From Rhizobium sp. BK399 (lineage in GTDB: Bacteria > Pseudomonadota > Alphaproteobacteria > Rhizobiales > Rhizobiaceae): 64,000 bases of DNA. The notes under the pieces were generated by a model. It was not told the origin of the DNA, made no database searches, and saw nothing but the letters and a program-made list of their open reading frames with translations. Position 1 is the stretch's first letter. The number at the start of each line of letters is the position of its first letter. The stretch covers positions 62,001 to 126,000 of the forward strand of contig NZ_JACIAH010000001.1 of NCBI RefSeq assembly GCF_014194695.1, read 5' to 3'. Positions 18,864-28,980 of this stretch are shown piece after piece. The position numbers were made by a program, and so were the translations under genes.

Positions 18864-20534
18864 TCACACCTTCGTAACGAAGACCGTGACGACAGGCTTC
18901 TTGCCCCAGGTCTGGTTGGCCGTCGCTCGGATGGCACGGCGGACCGACTCCTGCAGCAGGTCGAGATCCTTCCGTCGGGCCCGTGGTATACTCTCGATGG
19001 CGCCAACAGCCGCATCGTAAAGCGTATCTTCCATCTCGTCGCCTTCGTCGTCATAGACAGGAAGGCCAATCGCGACAAGATCGGGATCACCGACGATATC
19101 GTAGCGGCTATCGATCACCACGTTGACGGCGACGTGGCCGACATAGGAGAGCTTCTTGCGCTCGCCAATGCCCATCTCGTCGAAATCGCCGATCAGCGAG
19201 CCGTCCTTATATATACGGCCATGCGGCGCCTCGTCGATTACCTCGACGGGTCCTGGTGCCAGCCGGAGGATGTCGCCATTGCGCACGCGCGGTACGATCG
19301 CGATACCGGACTGCTCCGCAAGTTCCTTGTGAGCCGTCAGGTGCGTCGCTTCGCCATGCACCGGCACAACGATCTTCGGCCGGGTCAGCTCATACATCTT
19401 CTGCAGCTCGTTGCGGCGAGGATGTCCGGAAACGTGAACGAGGGCCTCGTTGTCGGTGATCACGTGGACGCCCTGCTCGATCAGGCCGTTCTTGATATCC
19501 TGGATCGCCTTCTCGTTACCGGGGATAGCGCGCGAGGAGAATACCACGATGTCGCCTGATGCCAGCGCCACATTGCGCATCTCGTCGCGCGACAGTTTCG
19601 CAAGGGCAGCGCGTGGCTCGCCCTGGCTACCGGTCAGAATGACCACCACCTTGTCGCGCGGGACGTAGCCGTATTCCTCCTCGGAAATGAACGGCTTGAT
19701 GCCTTCCATCAGTCCGATATCGCGGGAAACGTCGACGACCCGCTTGAGCGAGCTGCCAAGCAGAAGGACTTCGCGGCCTTCAGCCTCGGCCGCCTCGGCC
19801 ACGGTGCGAATACGGCCGACGTTCGATGAGAATGTCGTTACCGCAACCCGGCCTTCCGCATTCTCGATGATCTTGCGCAGGCTCGCGGAAACGTCCTTCT
19901 CCGACGGCGATACGCCATCTCGCAGAGCATTCGTGGAATCGCACATCAACGCCAGGACACCTTCATCCCCGAGTTGGCGGAACCGTGTCTCGTCGGTCAG
20001 CGGACCAAGCGAAGGCTCATGATCGATCTTCCAGTCGCCGGTATGGATCACATTGCCGAGTGGCGTACGGATCACCAGCGACATCGGCTCGGGAATGGAA
20101 TGGTTGACCGCCACGCCCTCGACACTGAAGGGGCCGGCATTGACAGTGTCGCCCGCCGTAAACAGCGTCACCGGGATCTCGCCAATGGCCGATTTCTCGA
20201 AGTTGCGCTTTGCCTCCAGCAGGCCAGCGGTAAAGGCGGAGGCATAGACCGGCACATTGAGGCCCGGCCACAGATCGGCGAGCGCGCCGTAGTGGTCCTC
20301 ATGGGCGTGGGTGATAAAGATCGCCTTGAGGCTCTTGCGCTCACTGGCGAGATAACGAATGTCCGGCAACACAAGATCGACTCCCGGCAGGTCCGGTCCC
20401 GGGAAGGTGACGCCGCAGTCGACCATGATCCACTGGCGGTGGTCCGGCGGGCCGTAGCCGTAAAGGGCGAGATTCATTCCGATCTCGCCAACGCCGCCCA
20501 ACGGCAAAAATACCAGTTCGTCCTGCTTCGCCAT
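18864..20534 (-). CDS. rnj: Ribonuclease J
   Basis: A 556-aa metallo-beta-lactamase/beta-CASP nuclease. The zinc motif is FITHAHEDHYGAL near residue 70; HVSGHPRRNEL lies in the beta-CASP part. It has 5'-exonuclease and endonuclease activity. In Sinorhizobium RNase J is needed for rRNA 5'-end maturation and works beside RNase E. ATG 20534 (MAKQDELVFLPLGGVGEIG) is the family start; an in-frame TTG at 20555 would overlap birA. It shares the birA-mce operon. Confidence 0.93.
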   Translation of the reverse strand: MAKQDELVFLPLGGVGEIGMNLALYGYGPPDHRQWIMVDCGVTFPGPDLPGVDLVLPDIRYLASERKSLKAIFITHAHEDHYGALADLWPGLNVPVYASAFTAGLLEAKRNFEKSAIGEIPVTLFTAGDTVNAGPFSVEGVAVNHSIPEPMSLVIRTPLGNVIHTGDWKIDHEPSLGPLTDETRFRQLGDEGVLALMCDSTNALRDGVSPSEKDVSASLRKIIENAEGRVAVTTFSSNVGRIRTVAEAAEAEGREVLLLGSSLKRVVDVSRDIGLMEGIKPFISEEEYGYVPRDKVVVILTGSQGEPRAALAKLSRDEMRNVALASGDIVVFSSRAIPGNEKAIQDIKNGLIEQGVHVITDNEALVHVSGHPRRNELQKMYELTRPKIVVPVHGEATHLTAHKELAEQSGIAIVPRVRNGDILRLAPGPVEVIDEAPHGRIYKDGSLIGDFDEMGIGERKKLSYVGHVAVNVVIDSRYDIVGDPDLVAIGLPVYDDEGDEMEDTLYDAAVGAIESIPRARRKDLDLLQESVRRAIRATANQTWGKKPVVTVFVTKV

Positions 20535-20551
20535 ATTTTTCGTTTTTCCAA

Positions 20552-21316
20552 TCAACCAAAGAAGACGTCGCCGGCGGCAATCGTCATCATCCTGCCTGCG
20601 CCGGTATCGAGCATCAACAGGCCATTATCATCAATTCCGGCGAAGTGGCCGGAAATCGACCGGTCCGGCAGGTTCACAGTTATCTTTTCGCCGATACCAC
20701 AGGCGACCCGGCGCCACCGCTCCGTGATTTCCCGTACACCGCGGCCGCGATCCCATGCCTCCAGGACCTCAGCCATCGATGCATAAAGATGGGCGAAAAC
20801 CTCTTCGGGGGAAGCCGAGCTCCCCTGCTCGCGCAGGCAGGTGACCGGGTAGAGCGGGTTATCAGGCATGAATGCGACGTTGATGCCTATGCCGATGACG
20901 AGTGAATGACGCCCGTCCGGGAGGGCTTCGCCCTCGACAAGAATGCCGCAAGTCTTCTTTCGTCCGACCAGGATATCGTTCGGCCACTTCACTTCGAGCG
21001 GCTCGGCCGTATGCGGCAGCACATGGCGAACGGCTTGGTGAACCGCGACGGCAATTGCCAGCGGCAAAGAGCCAAGGCGCTCCAGGGGCGCCGGATCGAT
21101 AAGAAGAAGCGAGGCATAGAGATTGCCCCGCTCGGAAACCCACGGGCGTCCCCGGCGGCCACGGCCGCCGGTCTGTTTTTCCGCCGTGATCCAGAGAAGA
21201 CCGCGGTCCCCTGCCCGCGCACGGGCAAGGCATTCGCTATTCGTGGACGATGTCTCCGACAGAGCCTCGTGCCTGAAATCGTCGAGCGATATCCGGCGCC
21301 GTGCCTCAGAGTTCAT
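20552..21316 (-). CDS. birA: Biotin-protein ligase, single-domain
   Basis: A 254-aa group I biotin ligase. GGRGRRGRPWVS near residue 52 is the biotinyl-AMP loop and KWPNDI the second active-site motif; a C-terminal SH3-like domain follows. The N-terminal winged helix that makes E. coli BirA a repressor is missing, so it only attaches biotin to carboxylases. Its ATG overlaps the nuoN TGA by one base (TGATG), which implies translational coupling. Confidence 0.93.
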   Translation of the reverse strand: MNSEARRRISLDDFRHEALSETSSTNSECLARARAGDRGLLWITAEKQTGGRGRRGRPWVSERGNLYASLLLIDPAPLERLGSLPLAIAVAVHQAVRHVLPHTAEPLEVKWPNDILVGRKKTCGILVEGEALPDGRHSLVIGIGINVAFMPDNPLYPVTCLREQGSSASPEEVFAHLYASMAEVLEAWDRGRGVREITERWRRVACGIGEKITVNLPDRSISGHFAGIDDNGLLMLDTGAGRMMTIAAGDVFFG

Positions 21317-22761
21317 CAAAAGAGCGTCGCAGCTGCAAGCTCGGCCGCGCCGCCGATCGGACCGCCGATGAAGACATAGGCGAGAATGAAGAGGCCAGAC
21401 AGACCAAAGACAAGACGGAGCGACCCCGAGACCCGCGCGAACTCGCCGGTGGCTTCATCGAACCACATCAGCTTAATGACGCGCAGGTAGTAGTAGGCGC
21501 CGACGACCGAGGCGAGAACACCGATGATCGCAAGAGCATAGAGCTTCGCTTCGATCGCAGCCACAAACACGAAGTACTTCGCAAAGAAGCCTGCGAGCGG
21601 AGGAATGCCCGCCAGCGAGAACATCAGGATGGTCATAACCGTCGCCATGAACGGATTGGTGGTCGACAGGCCAGCCAGGTCGTTCACTTCTTCGACGACC
21701 GTGCCGTCCTTCCGCCGCATCGACATGATGATCGCGAAGCCGCCGAGTGTCATCACCATGTAGATGACCATGTAGAGCATGACGCCCGAAACGCCGGTCT
21801 GGTTGCCGGCAGCTAGGCCAACAAGCGCATAGCCCATGTGACCGATCGACGAATAGGCCATCAGTCGCTTGATGTTCTTCTGGCCGATTGCGGCAAAGGA
21901 ACCAAGCAGCATGGAAGCGATCGAAATGAAGACCACGACCTGCTGCCAATCAGCCACGACCGGCTGGAAGGCAGTGATCACAATACGGGTCAACATAGCC
22001 ATCGCCGCAACCTTCGGAGCGCTGGCAAGGAATGCCGTGACCGGGGTCGGCGCGCCTTCGTAAACATCCGGTGTCCACATATGGAACGGAACAGCGGAAA
22101 TCTTGAAGGCGATACCGGCAAGGATGAAGACCAGGCCGAAGATGAGACCGAGCGAACGCGCGCCGTCAACGCTCAATGCCTGGGCGATCGCAGCGAACTG
22201 GGTGTGACCGGTGAAGCCATAGACCAGCGACATGCCGTAAAGCAGCATGCCCGAGGAAAGCGCTCCGAGTACGAAGTACTTCAGGCCGGCTTCCGTGGAC
22301 TTGACGCTATCGCGATTGATTGCAGCAACGACGTAAATCGCGAGCGACTGCAGCTCAAGGCCGAGGTAGAGCGAGATGAGATCGTTGGCCGAAATCATCA
22401 GCAGGATGCCGAGCGTGCAGAGCACGAGCAGGACCGGAAACTCGAACTTGTCGAGCTGGTTTTCCTTGGCCAGACCAAGCGACATGAAGAGGGCTGCAAT
22501 CGAGCCAACCAGCGCCGTGATCTTCATGAAGCGACCGAAGCCGTCCGACAGGAAGACACCGCCGTAGGCAAGGCCTTCGCTCGGCAGGAAGATCAGCCAC
22601 AAGGCGGCTGCCGCCAGCACGATCATCGCGAGAACGCTGACCATGCGGCCAGAGCGCTCCCCCGAGAAGACGCCAATCATCAAGAGAACCAAGGCGCCGA
22701 CCGCGAGGATCAGCTCCGGAATGGAAAGATGGAGGCTTGCGAGAATAGTTTCAGAGGTCAT
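21316..22761 (-). CDS. nuoN: NADH-quinone oxidoreductase subunit N
   Basis: A 481-aa proton-pumping membrane subunit of complex I, with about 14 helices and the broken-helix [20 protein letters not shown] motif with its conserved Lys near residue 225. It is the last canonical nuo gene, 18 bases after nuoM, and is coupled to birA. Confidence 0.97.
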   Translation of the reverse strand: MTSETILASLHLSIPELILAVGALVLLMIGVFSGERSGRMVSVLAMIVLAAAALWLIFLPSEGLAYGGVFLSDGFGRFMKITALVGSIAALFMSLGLAKENQLDKFEFPVLLVLCTLGILLMISANDLISLYLGLELQSLAIYVVAAINRDSVKSTEAGLKYFVLGALSSGMLLYGMSLVYGFTGHTQFAAIAQALSVDGARSLGLIFGLVFILAGIAFKISAVPFHMWTPDVYEGAPTPVTAFLASAPKVAAMAMLTRIVITAFQPVVADWQQVVVFISIASMLLGSFAAIGQKNIKRLMAYSSIGHMGYALVGLAAGNQTGVSGVMLYMVIYMVMTLGGFAIIMSMRRKDGTVVEEVNDLAGLSTTNPFMATVMTILMFSLAGIPPLAGFFAKYFVFVAAIEAKLYALAIIGVLASVVGAYYYLRVIKLMWFDEATGEFARVSGSLRLVFGLSGLFILAYVFIGGPIGGAAELAAATLF

Positions 22762-22779
22762 GTCCCAAAAGTCCCGTCA

Positions 22780-24291
22780 TCATTTCATCGACAGCGCAAC
22801 ATCCTGCGCTGCCTGGACTGCGGCCGTATAGCTATGGATCAGCTGGTCAACCGATGCCGCAGTGACATCGAAGACCGGAGCCGGATACACGCCGAAGAAG
22901 ATGGTCAGTGCGATCAGCGGATAAAGGGTCAGCTGTTCACGAGGCGAAAGATCGAGCAGCGCCTTGAGCTTTTCCTTTTCCAGCGCGCCGAAGATCACGC
23001 GGCGATAGAGCCAGAGCGCATAAGCGGCGGAGAAAATTACGCCTGTTGCAGCGAAAAGTGCGACCCAGCTGTTGACGCGGAAGACGCCAATCAGGGTTAG
23101 AAACTCACCGACGAAACCCGAGGTGCCCGGAAGGCCGACGTTCGCCATCGTGAAGACCATCATCGCAACGGCGTATTTCGGCATGTTGTTGACCAGACCG
23201 CCGTAGGCCGCGATCTCACGAGTATGGGTTCGGTCGTAGATCACGCCGACACAAAGGAAGAGAGCGCCCGAGACGATGCCGTGCGACAGCATCTGGAAGA
23301 TCGAGCCCTGCAGACCCTGCGCGTTCGCTGCGAAGATGCCCATCGTCACGTAGCCCATGTGGGCCACCGAGGAATAGGCAATCAACTTCTTCATATCGTC
23401 CTGCATCAGCGCCACCAGCGAGGTGTAGATGATGGCAATGACCGACAGCGCGAAGACGAGCGGCGCGAAGAACTCCGAGGCAACGGGGAACATGCCGAGC
23501 GAGAAGCGGATCAGGCCATAGCCGCCGAGCTTCAGAAGGACGCCTGCCAGGATGACCGAGCCTGCGGTCGGTGCCTGGACGTGCGCATCCGGAAGCCAGG
23601 TGTGAACCGGCCACATCGGCATTTTCACCGCGAAGGACGCGAAGAAGGCAAGCCAAAGCCATGTCTGCATCTGCGGCGGGAACTTATAGGCAAGCAGCGC
23701 CTGAATATCGGTCGTGCCGGCCTGCCAGTACATCGCCATGATGGCCAGCAGCATCAGAACGGAGCCAAGCAGCGTATACAGGAAGAACTTGTAGCTAGCG
23801 TAAACGCGATCCTTGCCACCCCAGACGCCGATGATCAGGAACATCGGAATGAGGCCGGCTTCGAAGAACACGTAGAAGAGAACGATATCGAGCGAGACGA
23901 AGACGCCAACCATCATGACTTCCAGGATCAGGAAGGCGATCATGTAGTCCTTCAGGCGCTTCTCGATCGACAGCCAGCTCGCCAGTACGCAGAACGGCAT
24001 GAGGAAGGTCGTCAGGATCACGAAGAGCATCGAGATCCCGTCAATGCCGAGATGATAGCTGATGCCGGTGCCGAGCCAGCCATGCTTTTCGATCATCTGG
24101 AAGCCCGGGTTAGCATTGTCGAAGCCGATCCAGATGAAGAGCGACAGAACGAAAGTGGCGACCGTCGTGATCAACGAAATGTTGAGCACGTTGCGGCGGC
24201 CACTCGGACCGTTTTCATTCATCAGCAGCAGGAGCACCACGCCGACGAGCGGCAGGAAGGTGACCGTTGAAAGAATAGGCCAATCGGTCAT
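22780..24291 (-). CDS. nuoM: NADH-quinone oxidoreductase subunit M
   Basis: A 503-aa antiporter-like pump of complex I with about 14 helices. [20 protein letters not shown] near residue 225 holds the channel Lys and [17 protein letters not shown] carries another key Lys/His region. Its start overlaps the nuoL stop by one base. Confidence 0.97.
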   Translation of the reverse strand: MTDWPILSTVTFLPLVGVVLLLLMNENGPSGRRNVLNISLITTVATFVLSLFIWIGFDNANPGFQMIEKHGWLGTGISYHLGIDGISMLFVILTTFLMPFCVLASWLSIEKRLKDYMIAFLILEVMMVGVFVSLDIVLFYVFFEAGLIPMFLIIGVWGGKDRVYASYKFFLYTLLGSVLMLLAIMAMYWQAGTTDIQALLAYKFPPQMQTWLWLAFFASFAVKMPMWPVHTWLPDAHVQAPTAGSVILAGVLLKLGGYGLIRFSLGMFPVASEFFAPLVFALSVIAIIYTSLVALMQDDMKKLIAYSSVAHMGYVTMGIFAANAQGLQGSIFQMLSHGIVSGALFLCVGVIYDRTHTREIAAYGGLVNNMPKYAVAMMVFTMANVGLPGTSGFVGEFLTLIGVFRVNSWVALFAATGVIFSAAYALWLYRRVIFGALEKEKLKALLDLSPREQLTLYPLIALTIFFGVYPAPVFDVTAASVDQLIHSYTAAVQAAQDVALSMK

Positions 24292-26291
24292 CAGACGGAA
24301 CTCCCGAGCATCATCCAGGTAACAAGCGCCGCAACACCGATCAGCATGGCGAACGCGTAGTGATAGAGGTAACCGGTCTGCAAGCGCACGACGCGGTTGG
24401 TGACATCGACAACGCGAGCAGCAACGCCGTTCGGGCCATAGGTGTCGATGACGCCGACGTCACCCTTCTTCCACAGGAAGCGACCAAGCGCCTTTGCCGA
24501 ACGGACGAAGAGGAAGTCGTAGAGTTCGTCGAAGTACCACTTGTTGAGCAGGAAGTGGTAGAGCACCCGATGCTGCTTCGCCAGGACACGCGGCGTCGAC
24601 GGCGACTTGATATACATGTACCAAGCGGTGATGAAGCCGACGAGCATCGCAATGAACGGGCTCAGCCCAACCCAAGCCGGAACGTGATGGAATTCTTCCA
24701 ACAGTTCGTTGTGCTCCGAGGTGAAGAGCGCGCCCTTCCAGAACTCCGCATACTCTTCGCCATAGAAGCGGCCCTCGAAAAGGACGCCTGCGAGTACCGC
24801 ACCGGCAGCAAGAATATACAGCGGCACCAGCATGACCTGCGGAGATTCATGAACGTGGTGCATCACTTCGTGTGAGGCGCGCGGCTGGCCAAAGAAAGTC
24901 AGGAACGCCAAGCGCCAGGAATAGAAGCTGGTGAACAGAGCGGCGATCACCAACAGCGTGAAAGCAAACCCCGCGACCGGCGAGTGCGATGCGTAAGCCG
25001 CCTCGATGATCACGTCCTTGGAGAAGAAGCCGGCAAAGCCGATTGGCGTGAAAGGAATGCCGACGCCCGTCAGAGCAAGCGTACCAATCGTCATCATCCA
25101 GAAGGTGACCGGGATATGCGTACGCAGGCCTCCCATGTAACGCATGTCCTGCTCACCATCGACGGCGTGGATCACCGAGCCGGCGCCGAGGAACAGCAGG
25201 GCCTTGAAGAAAGCGTGCGTGAACAGATGGAAGATGGCAGCGCCGTATGCACCGACACCGAGCGCAACGAACATGTAGCCAAGCTGCGAGCAGGTCGAGT
25301 AGGCGATGACGCGCTTGATGTCGTTCTGCACCAGACCGACAGTTGCCGCGAAGAACGCCGTGATCGCACCGATCGTCGTTACGAATACCAACGCGTCCGG
25401 TGACAGTTCAAACAGCGGCGACATGCGGGCGACGAGGAACACGCCTGCGGTCACCATCGTCGCAGCATGGATGAGCGCCGACACTGGCGTCGGGCCTTCC
25501 ATGGCATCCGGCAGCCAGGTGTGCAGCAGGAACTGTGCCGACTTACCCATCGCGCCCATGAAGAGCAGCAGGCAGGCGCCGGTCAGTGCGTGCGCCTTGT
25601 CGAGATGCATGCCGAAGAGGTTGAGAACGACCTCGCCGCCTTGGCCACCGGCTTCCGACGGCGCAAAGGTCGCCGCGTTTGCGAAGATGGTATCGAAATT
25701 GATCGCACCGAAAAGGACGAAGAGGCTGGCAATACCGAGGATGAAGCCAAAGTCGCCAACACGGTTGACGATGAAGGCCTTCATCGCGGCGGCATTCGCC
25801 GACGGCTTCTTGAACCAGAAGCCGATCAGCAGATACGAGGCCAGACCAACGCCTTCCCAGCCGAAGAACATCTGCGCCAGGTTATCGGCGGTCACCAGCA
25901 TCAGCATCGCGAAGGTGAAGAGCGACAGATAGGCAAAGAAGCGCGGACGATGCGGATCGTGATGCATGTATCCGATCGAGTAGACGTGCACGAGCGTGGA
26001 GACGGTGTTGACGACGATCAGCATGACCGAGGTCAGCGTATCGACGCGCAGCGACCAGGACACGTCGATGCCGCCGGACTGGATCCAGCGCAGCACTTCG
26101 ACCTTGATGGGGCCGCCTTCGTGGTGGCCCATGCCGACGGTGATGAAGACATACCACGACAGGACCGCGGCAATGATCATCAGGCCCGATGTGACGTATT
26201 CCGATGCCTTGGCGCCGATCGCGCGACCGAAGAGGCCAGCGATGATCGCGCCGATCAGGGGAAGAAAGACGATAGCCTTATATAAAAACAT
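24291..26291 (-). CDS. nuoL: NADH-quinone oxidoreductase subunit L
   Basis: A 666-aa distal proton pump of complex I. The core motif [20 protein letters not shown] lies near residue 250. The C-terminus has the long amphipathic HL helix and last helix that clamp the membrane arm, visible here as hydrophilic stretches near residues 510-600 followed by a final membrane segment ([17 protein letters not shown]). It lies 7 bases after nuoK. Confidence 0.97.
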   Translation of the reverse strand: MFLYKAIVFLPLIGAIIAGLFGRAIGAKASEYVTSGLMIIAAVLSWYVFITVGMGHHEGGPIKVEVLRWIQSGGIDVSWSLRVDTLTSVMLIVVNTVSTLVHVYSIGYMHHDPHRPRFFAYLSLFTFAMLMLVTADNLAQMFFGWEGVGLASYLLIGFWFKKPSANAAAMKAFIVNRVGDFGFILGIASLFVLFGAINFDTIFANAATFAPSEAGGQGGEVVLNLFGMHLDKAHALTGACLLLFMGAMGKSAQFLLHTWLPDAMEGPTPVSALIHAATMVTAGVFLVARMSPLFELSPDALVFVTTIGAITAFFAATVGLVQNDIKRVIAYSTCSQLGYMFVALGVGAYGAAIFHLFTHAFFKALLFLGAGSVIHAVDGEQDMRYMGGLRTHIPVTFWMMTIGTLALTGVGIPFTPIGFAGFFSKDVIIEAAYASHSPVAGFAFTLLVIAALFTSFYSWRLAFLTFFGQPRASHEVMHHVHESPQVMLVPLYILAAGAVLAGVLFEGRFYGEEYAEFWKGALFTSEHNELLEEFHHVPAWVGLSPFIAMLVGFITAWYMYIKSPSTPRVLAKQHRVLYHFLLNKWYFDELYDFLFVRSAKALGRFLWKKGDVGVIDTYGPNGVAARVVDVTNRVVRLQTGYLYHYAFAMLIGVAALVTWMMLGSSV

Positions 26292-26298
26292 AGCCTTA

Positions 26299-26607
26299 TC
26301 AGCCCTTCATCATGTTGACGTCTTCGACGCCGATCGAGCCGCGGTTACGGTAGAAGACGACGAGAATTGCAAGACCGATAGCCGCTTCAGCCGCAGCGAC
26401 GGTCAGAATGAACAATGCGAAAACCTGGCCGACGATGTCGTTGAGGAACGACGAGAAGGCGACCATGTTGATGTTGACCGCAAGCAGAATGAGCTCGATC
26501 GACATCAGGATAACGATGATGTTCTTCCGGTTCAGGAAGATACCGAAGACGCCGAGCGTGAAGAGGATGGCGCTGACCGTCAGGTAATGGGAAAGTCCGA
26601 TGACCAT
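26299..26607 (-). CDS. nuoK: NADH-quinone oxidoreductase subunit K
   Basis: A 102-aa protein with three helices. The essential membrane Glu is seen in [13 protein letters not shown] (about residue 37) and a second in [11 protein letters not shown] (about 73), both part of the proton path. It lies 29 bases after nuoJ. Confidence 0.97.
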   Translation of the reverse strand: MVIGLSHYLTVSAILFTLGVFGIFLNRKNIIVILMSIELILLAVNINMVAFSSFLNDIVGQVFALFILTVAAAEAAIGLAILVVFYRNRGSIGVEDVNMMKG

Positions 26608-26636
26608 TGTATTTGTTCCTTAAGCTCGCGCCTGCT

Positions 26637-27251
26637 TCAAACGCCCTGTCCCGGCTTCACCTTGACCACCTCAACGGCGGTCTTAGGATTGCGGGCAACC
26701 TGATTGGCGATGTTCTGTCGCTTGATGTTCTGGCGATGCTTGAGCGTCAGCACGATCGCACCGATCATTGCGACGAGCAGCACCAGACCAGCGATCTGGA
26801 AGAAGTAGACGTAATTCGTATAGAGCACGTCACCGAGTGCTGCGGTGTTGGTGCGCTCTGTCAGCGCCGGGATCGGCATTGCCACCGAGTTGGCGATTTC
26901 CGGCGAGATTACGCTGCCACCCACAACGACGATGAGCTCGGCCGCGAGGATCAGGCCGATGACCGCACCGATCGGCGCATATTCGAGAACCCCTGCACGC
27001 AACTCCGTGAAGTCGATGTCAAGCATCATGACCACGAAGAGGAAGAGAACGGCCACGGCGCCGACGTACACGACGAGCAGGATCATCGCCAGGAATTCAG
27101 CGCCCAGCAGCAGGAAGAGGCCAGCCGCGTTGAAGAAAACCAGGATCAGGAAGAGAACGGAATGAACCGGATTCTTCGACCAGATGACCATGAACGCCGA
27201 CGCTACCGCGACAAAGGCGAAAAGATAGAAAAATAGAGCCTGCAGACCCAT
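26637..27251 (-). CDS. nuoJ: NADH-quinone oxidoreductase subunit J
   Basis: A 204-aa subunit with five helices. The helix-3 motif VYVGAVAVLFLFVVMMLDID, whose pi-bulge region moves during turnover, is clear. ATG 27251 (MGLQALFFYLFAFVAVASA) gives the family length; the open frame continues 45 codons upstream through a G+C-rich gap and is rejected. The 141-base gap to nuoI (27252-27392) contains a GGGCAG/CTGCCC hairpin and no gene. Confidence 0.95.
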   Translation of the reverse strand: MGLQALFFYLFAFVAVASAFMVIWSKNPVHSVLFLILVFFNAAGLFLLLGAEFLAMILLVVYVGAVAVLFLFVVMMLDIDFTELRAGVLEYAPIGAVIGLILAAELIVVVGGSVISPEIANSVAMPIPALTERTNTAALGDVLYTNYVYFFQIAGLVLLVAMIGAIVLTLKHRQNIKRQNIANQVARNPKTAVEVVKVKPGQGV

Positions 27252-27392
27252 GTTGGTGCCTTTTTCATCTTCCCCCGGGCAGCCGGGAGTTTCCCTGCCC
27301 GATGAAGCTTCGCACGGAACTCGCCGGCAAAGCCTCGGTGCATGTTGACCGGAAGCCGCGCGAGGGGCGGCACTCCGGCATTTCAATTTCGA

Positions 27393-27884
27393 TCAACGGT
27401 ACGGTGCATCCAGCGCGATGTTGCGCGCGATCTCACGCTCCCACCGGTCGCCGTTCTCCAGAAGCCGCGCCTTGTCGAAGTAGAGTTCTTCGCGGGTTTC
27501 CGTTGCAAATTCGAAATTCGGACCTTCGACGATCGCATCGACGGGGCATGCCTCCTGGCAGAAGCCGCAGTAGATGCACTTTACCATGTCGATGTCGTAA
27601 CGAACTGTGCGGCGCGTGCCATCGTTGCGGCGGGGGCCGGCTTCGATGGTGATTGCCTGGGCAGGACAGATGGCCTCGCAGAGCTTGCAGGCGATGCAGC
27701 GCTCCTCGCCGTTGGGATAACGACGCAGCGCGTGTTCGCCGCGGAAGCGCGGGCTGACCGGTCCCTTTTCGAACGGGTAATTGATCGTTGCCTTCTGCTT
27801 AAAAATGTACCGGAAGGTCAGCCAGAACGCACTGACGAATTCCTTCAGGAACAGCGAGCTGACCGCGTTGGACAAGCCTGCCAT
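27393..27884 (-). CDS. nuoI: NADH-quinone oxidoreductase subunit I
   Basis: A 163-aa 8Fe ferredoxin-like subunit holding clusters N6a and N6b. The two CxxCxxCxxxC motifs are [12 protein letters not shown] and [12 protein letters not shown]. An amphipathic N-terminal helix ([20 protein letters not shown]) docks it on NuoH. GGAGG lies 6 bases before ATG 27884; a TTG two codons earlier would spoil that spacing. Confidence 0.97.
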   Translation of the reverse strand: MAGLSNAVSSLFLKEFVSAFWLTFRYIFKQKATINYPFEKGPVSPRFRGEHALRRYPNGEERCIACKLCEAICPAQAITIEAGPRRNDGTRRTVRYDIDMVKCIYCGFCQEACPVDAIVEGPNFEFATETREELYFDKARLLENGDRWEREIARNIALDAPYR

Positions 27885-27924
27885 CTTCAACCTCCAATAT
27901 TGCTTGAAACGAGGGCCGGCATGA

Positions 27925-28968
27925 TCACGCCCAACCCGTCAGCTTCAGCACGAATGCAACGATTACGACCATGGCGAGCGACAGCGGAAGGAAAACCTTC
28001 CAGCCGAGGCGCATCAGCTGGTCGTAGCGATAACGCGGGACGAATGCCTTGACCATCGCGAACATGAAGAACACCAGGCACGACTTCAGCGTAAACCAGA
28101 TGACGCCCGGCACCCAGTTCAGGAACCATACGTCGACCGGCGGCAGCCAGCCCCCGAGGAACAGGATCGTCGTCAGCGAGCACATCAGAACGATGGCCGC
28201 ATATTCGCCGAGCATGAACATCATGTAGAGCGAGGAACCGTATTCGACCATGAAGCCGGCGACGAGTTCCGATTCCGCTTCCGGAAGGTCGAAAGGCGGG
28301 CGGTTCGTTTCGGCAAGTGCGGAAATGAAGAAGACGATGAACATCGGGAACAGCGCCAGCCAATGCCAGTCGAGGAACGACGCCGGCAAACCGAGGCGCG
28401 TACCGAGGCCGGACTGCTGGGCATGGACGATGTCCGTCAAGTTCAACGAACCCACGCAGAGCAGAACAGTGACGATAACGAAGCCGATCGAGACTTCATA
28501 GGAAACCATCTGCGCAGCGGAGCGGAGCGCGCCGAGGAACGGATACTTCGAGTTCGAAGCCCATCCGCCCATGATGATGCCGTACACTTCAAGCGACGAG
28601 ATCGCGAAAATGTAGAGAATACCAACGTTTATGTTGGCGATCACCCAGCCATCCGCCAGCGGCACGACAGCCCAGGTCGACAGCGCCAGCAGCACCGTCA
28701 CGAGCGGTGCCAGAAGGAACACGGCCTTGTTGGCGCCAGCCGGAATCACCGGCTCCTTGAAGACGAACTTCAAAAGATCGGCGAAAGACTGGAAAAGGCC
28801 CCACGGCCCCACCACATTCGGACCTCGGCGCAACTGCACGGCTGCCCAGACCTTACGGTCCGCCAGCAGAATGTAGGCGATGAAGACGAGCAGGCAGACG
28901 AGGAGAAGAAGCGACTGACCGACCATAAGGAGGCCAGGCAAGAGATAAGTTGAAACAAACGATTCCAT
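27925..28968 (-). CDS. nuoH: NADH-quinone oxidoreductase subunit H
   Basis: A 347-aa membrane subunit that forms most of the quinone chamber. [21 protein letters not shown] (residues 43-62) and the Glu-rich loop [20 protein letters not shown] (about 218-237), which links quinone chemistry to proton movement, are intact. It follows nuoG by 12 bases. Confidence 0.97.
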   Translation of the reverse strand: MESFVSTYLLPGLLMVGQSLLLLVCLLVFIAYILLADRKVWAAVQLRRGPNVVGPWGLFQSFADLLKFVFKEPVIPAGANKAVFLLAPLVTVLLALSTWAVVPLADGWVIANINVGILYIFAISSLEVYGIIMGGWASNSKYPFLGALRSAAQMVSYEVSIGFVIVTVLLCVGSLNLTDIVHAQQSGLGTRLGLPASFLDWHWLALFPMFIVFFISALAETNRPPFDLPEAESELVAGFMVEYGSSLYMMFMLGEYAAIVLMCSLTTILFLGGWLPPVDVWFLNWVPGVIWFTLKSCLVFFMFAMVKAFVPRYRYDQLMRLGWKVFLPLSLAMVVIVAFVLKLTGWA

Positions 28969-28980
28969 AGTCCCCTGCCC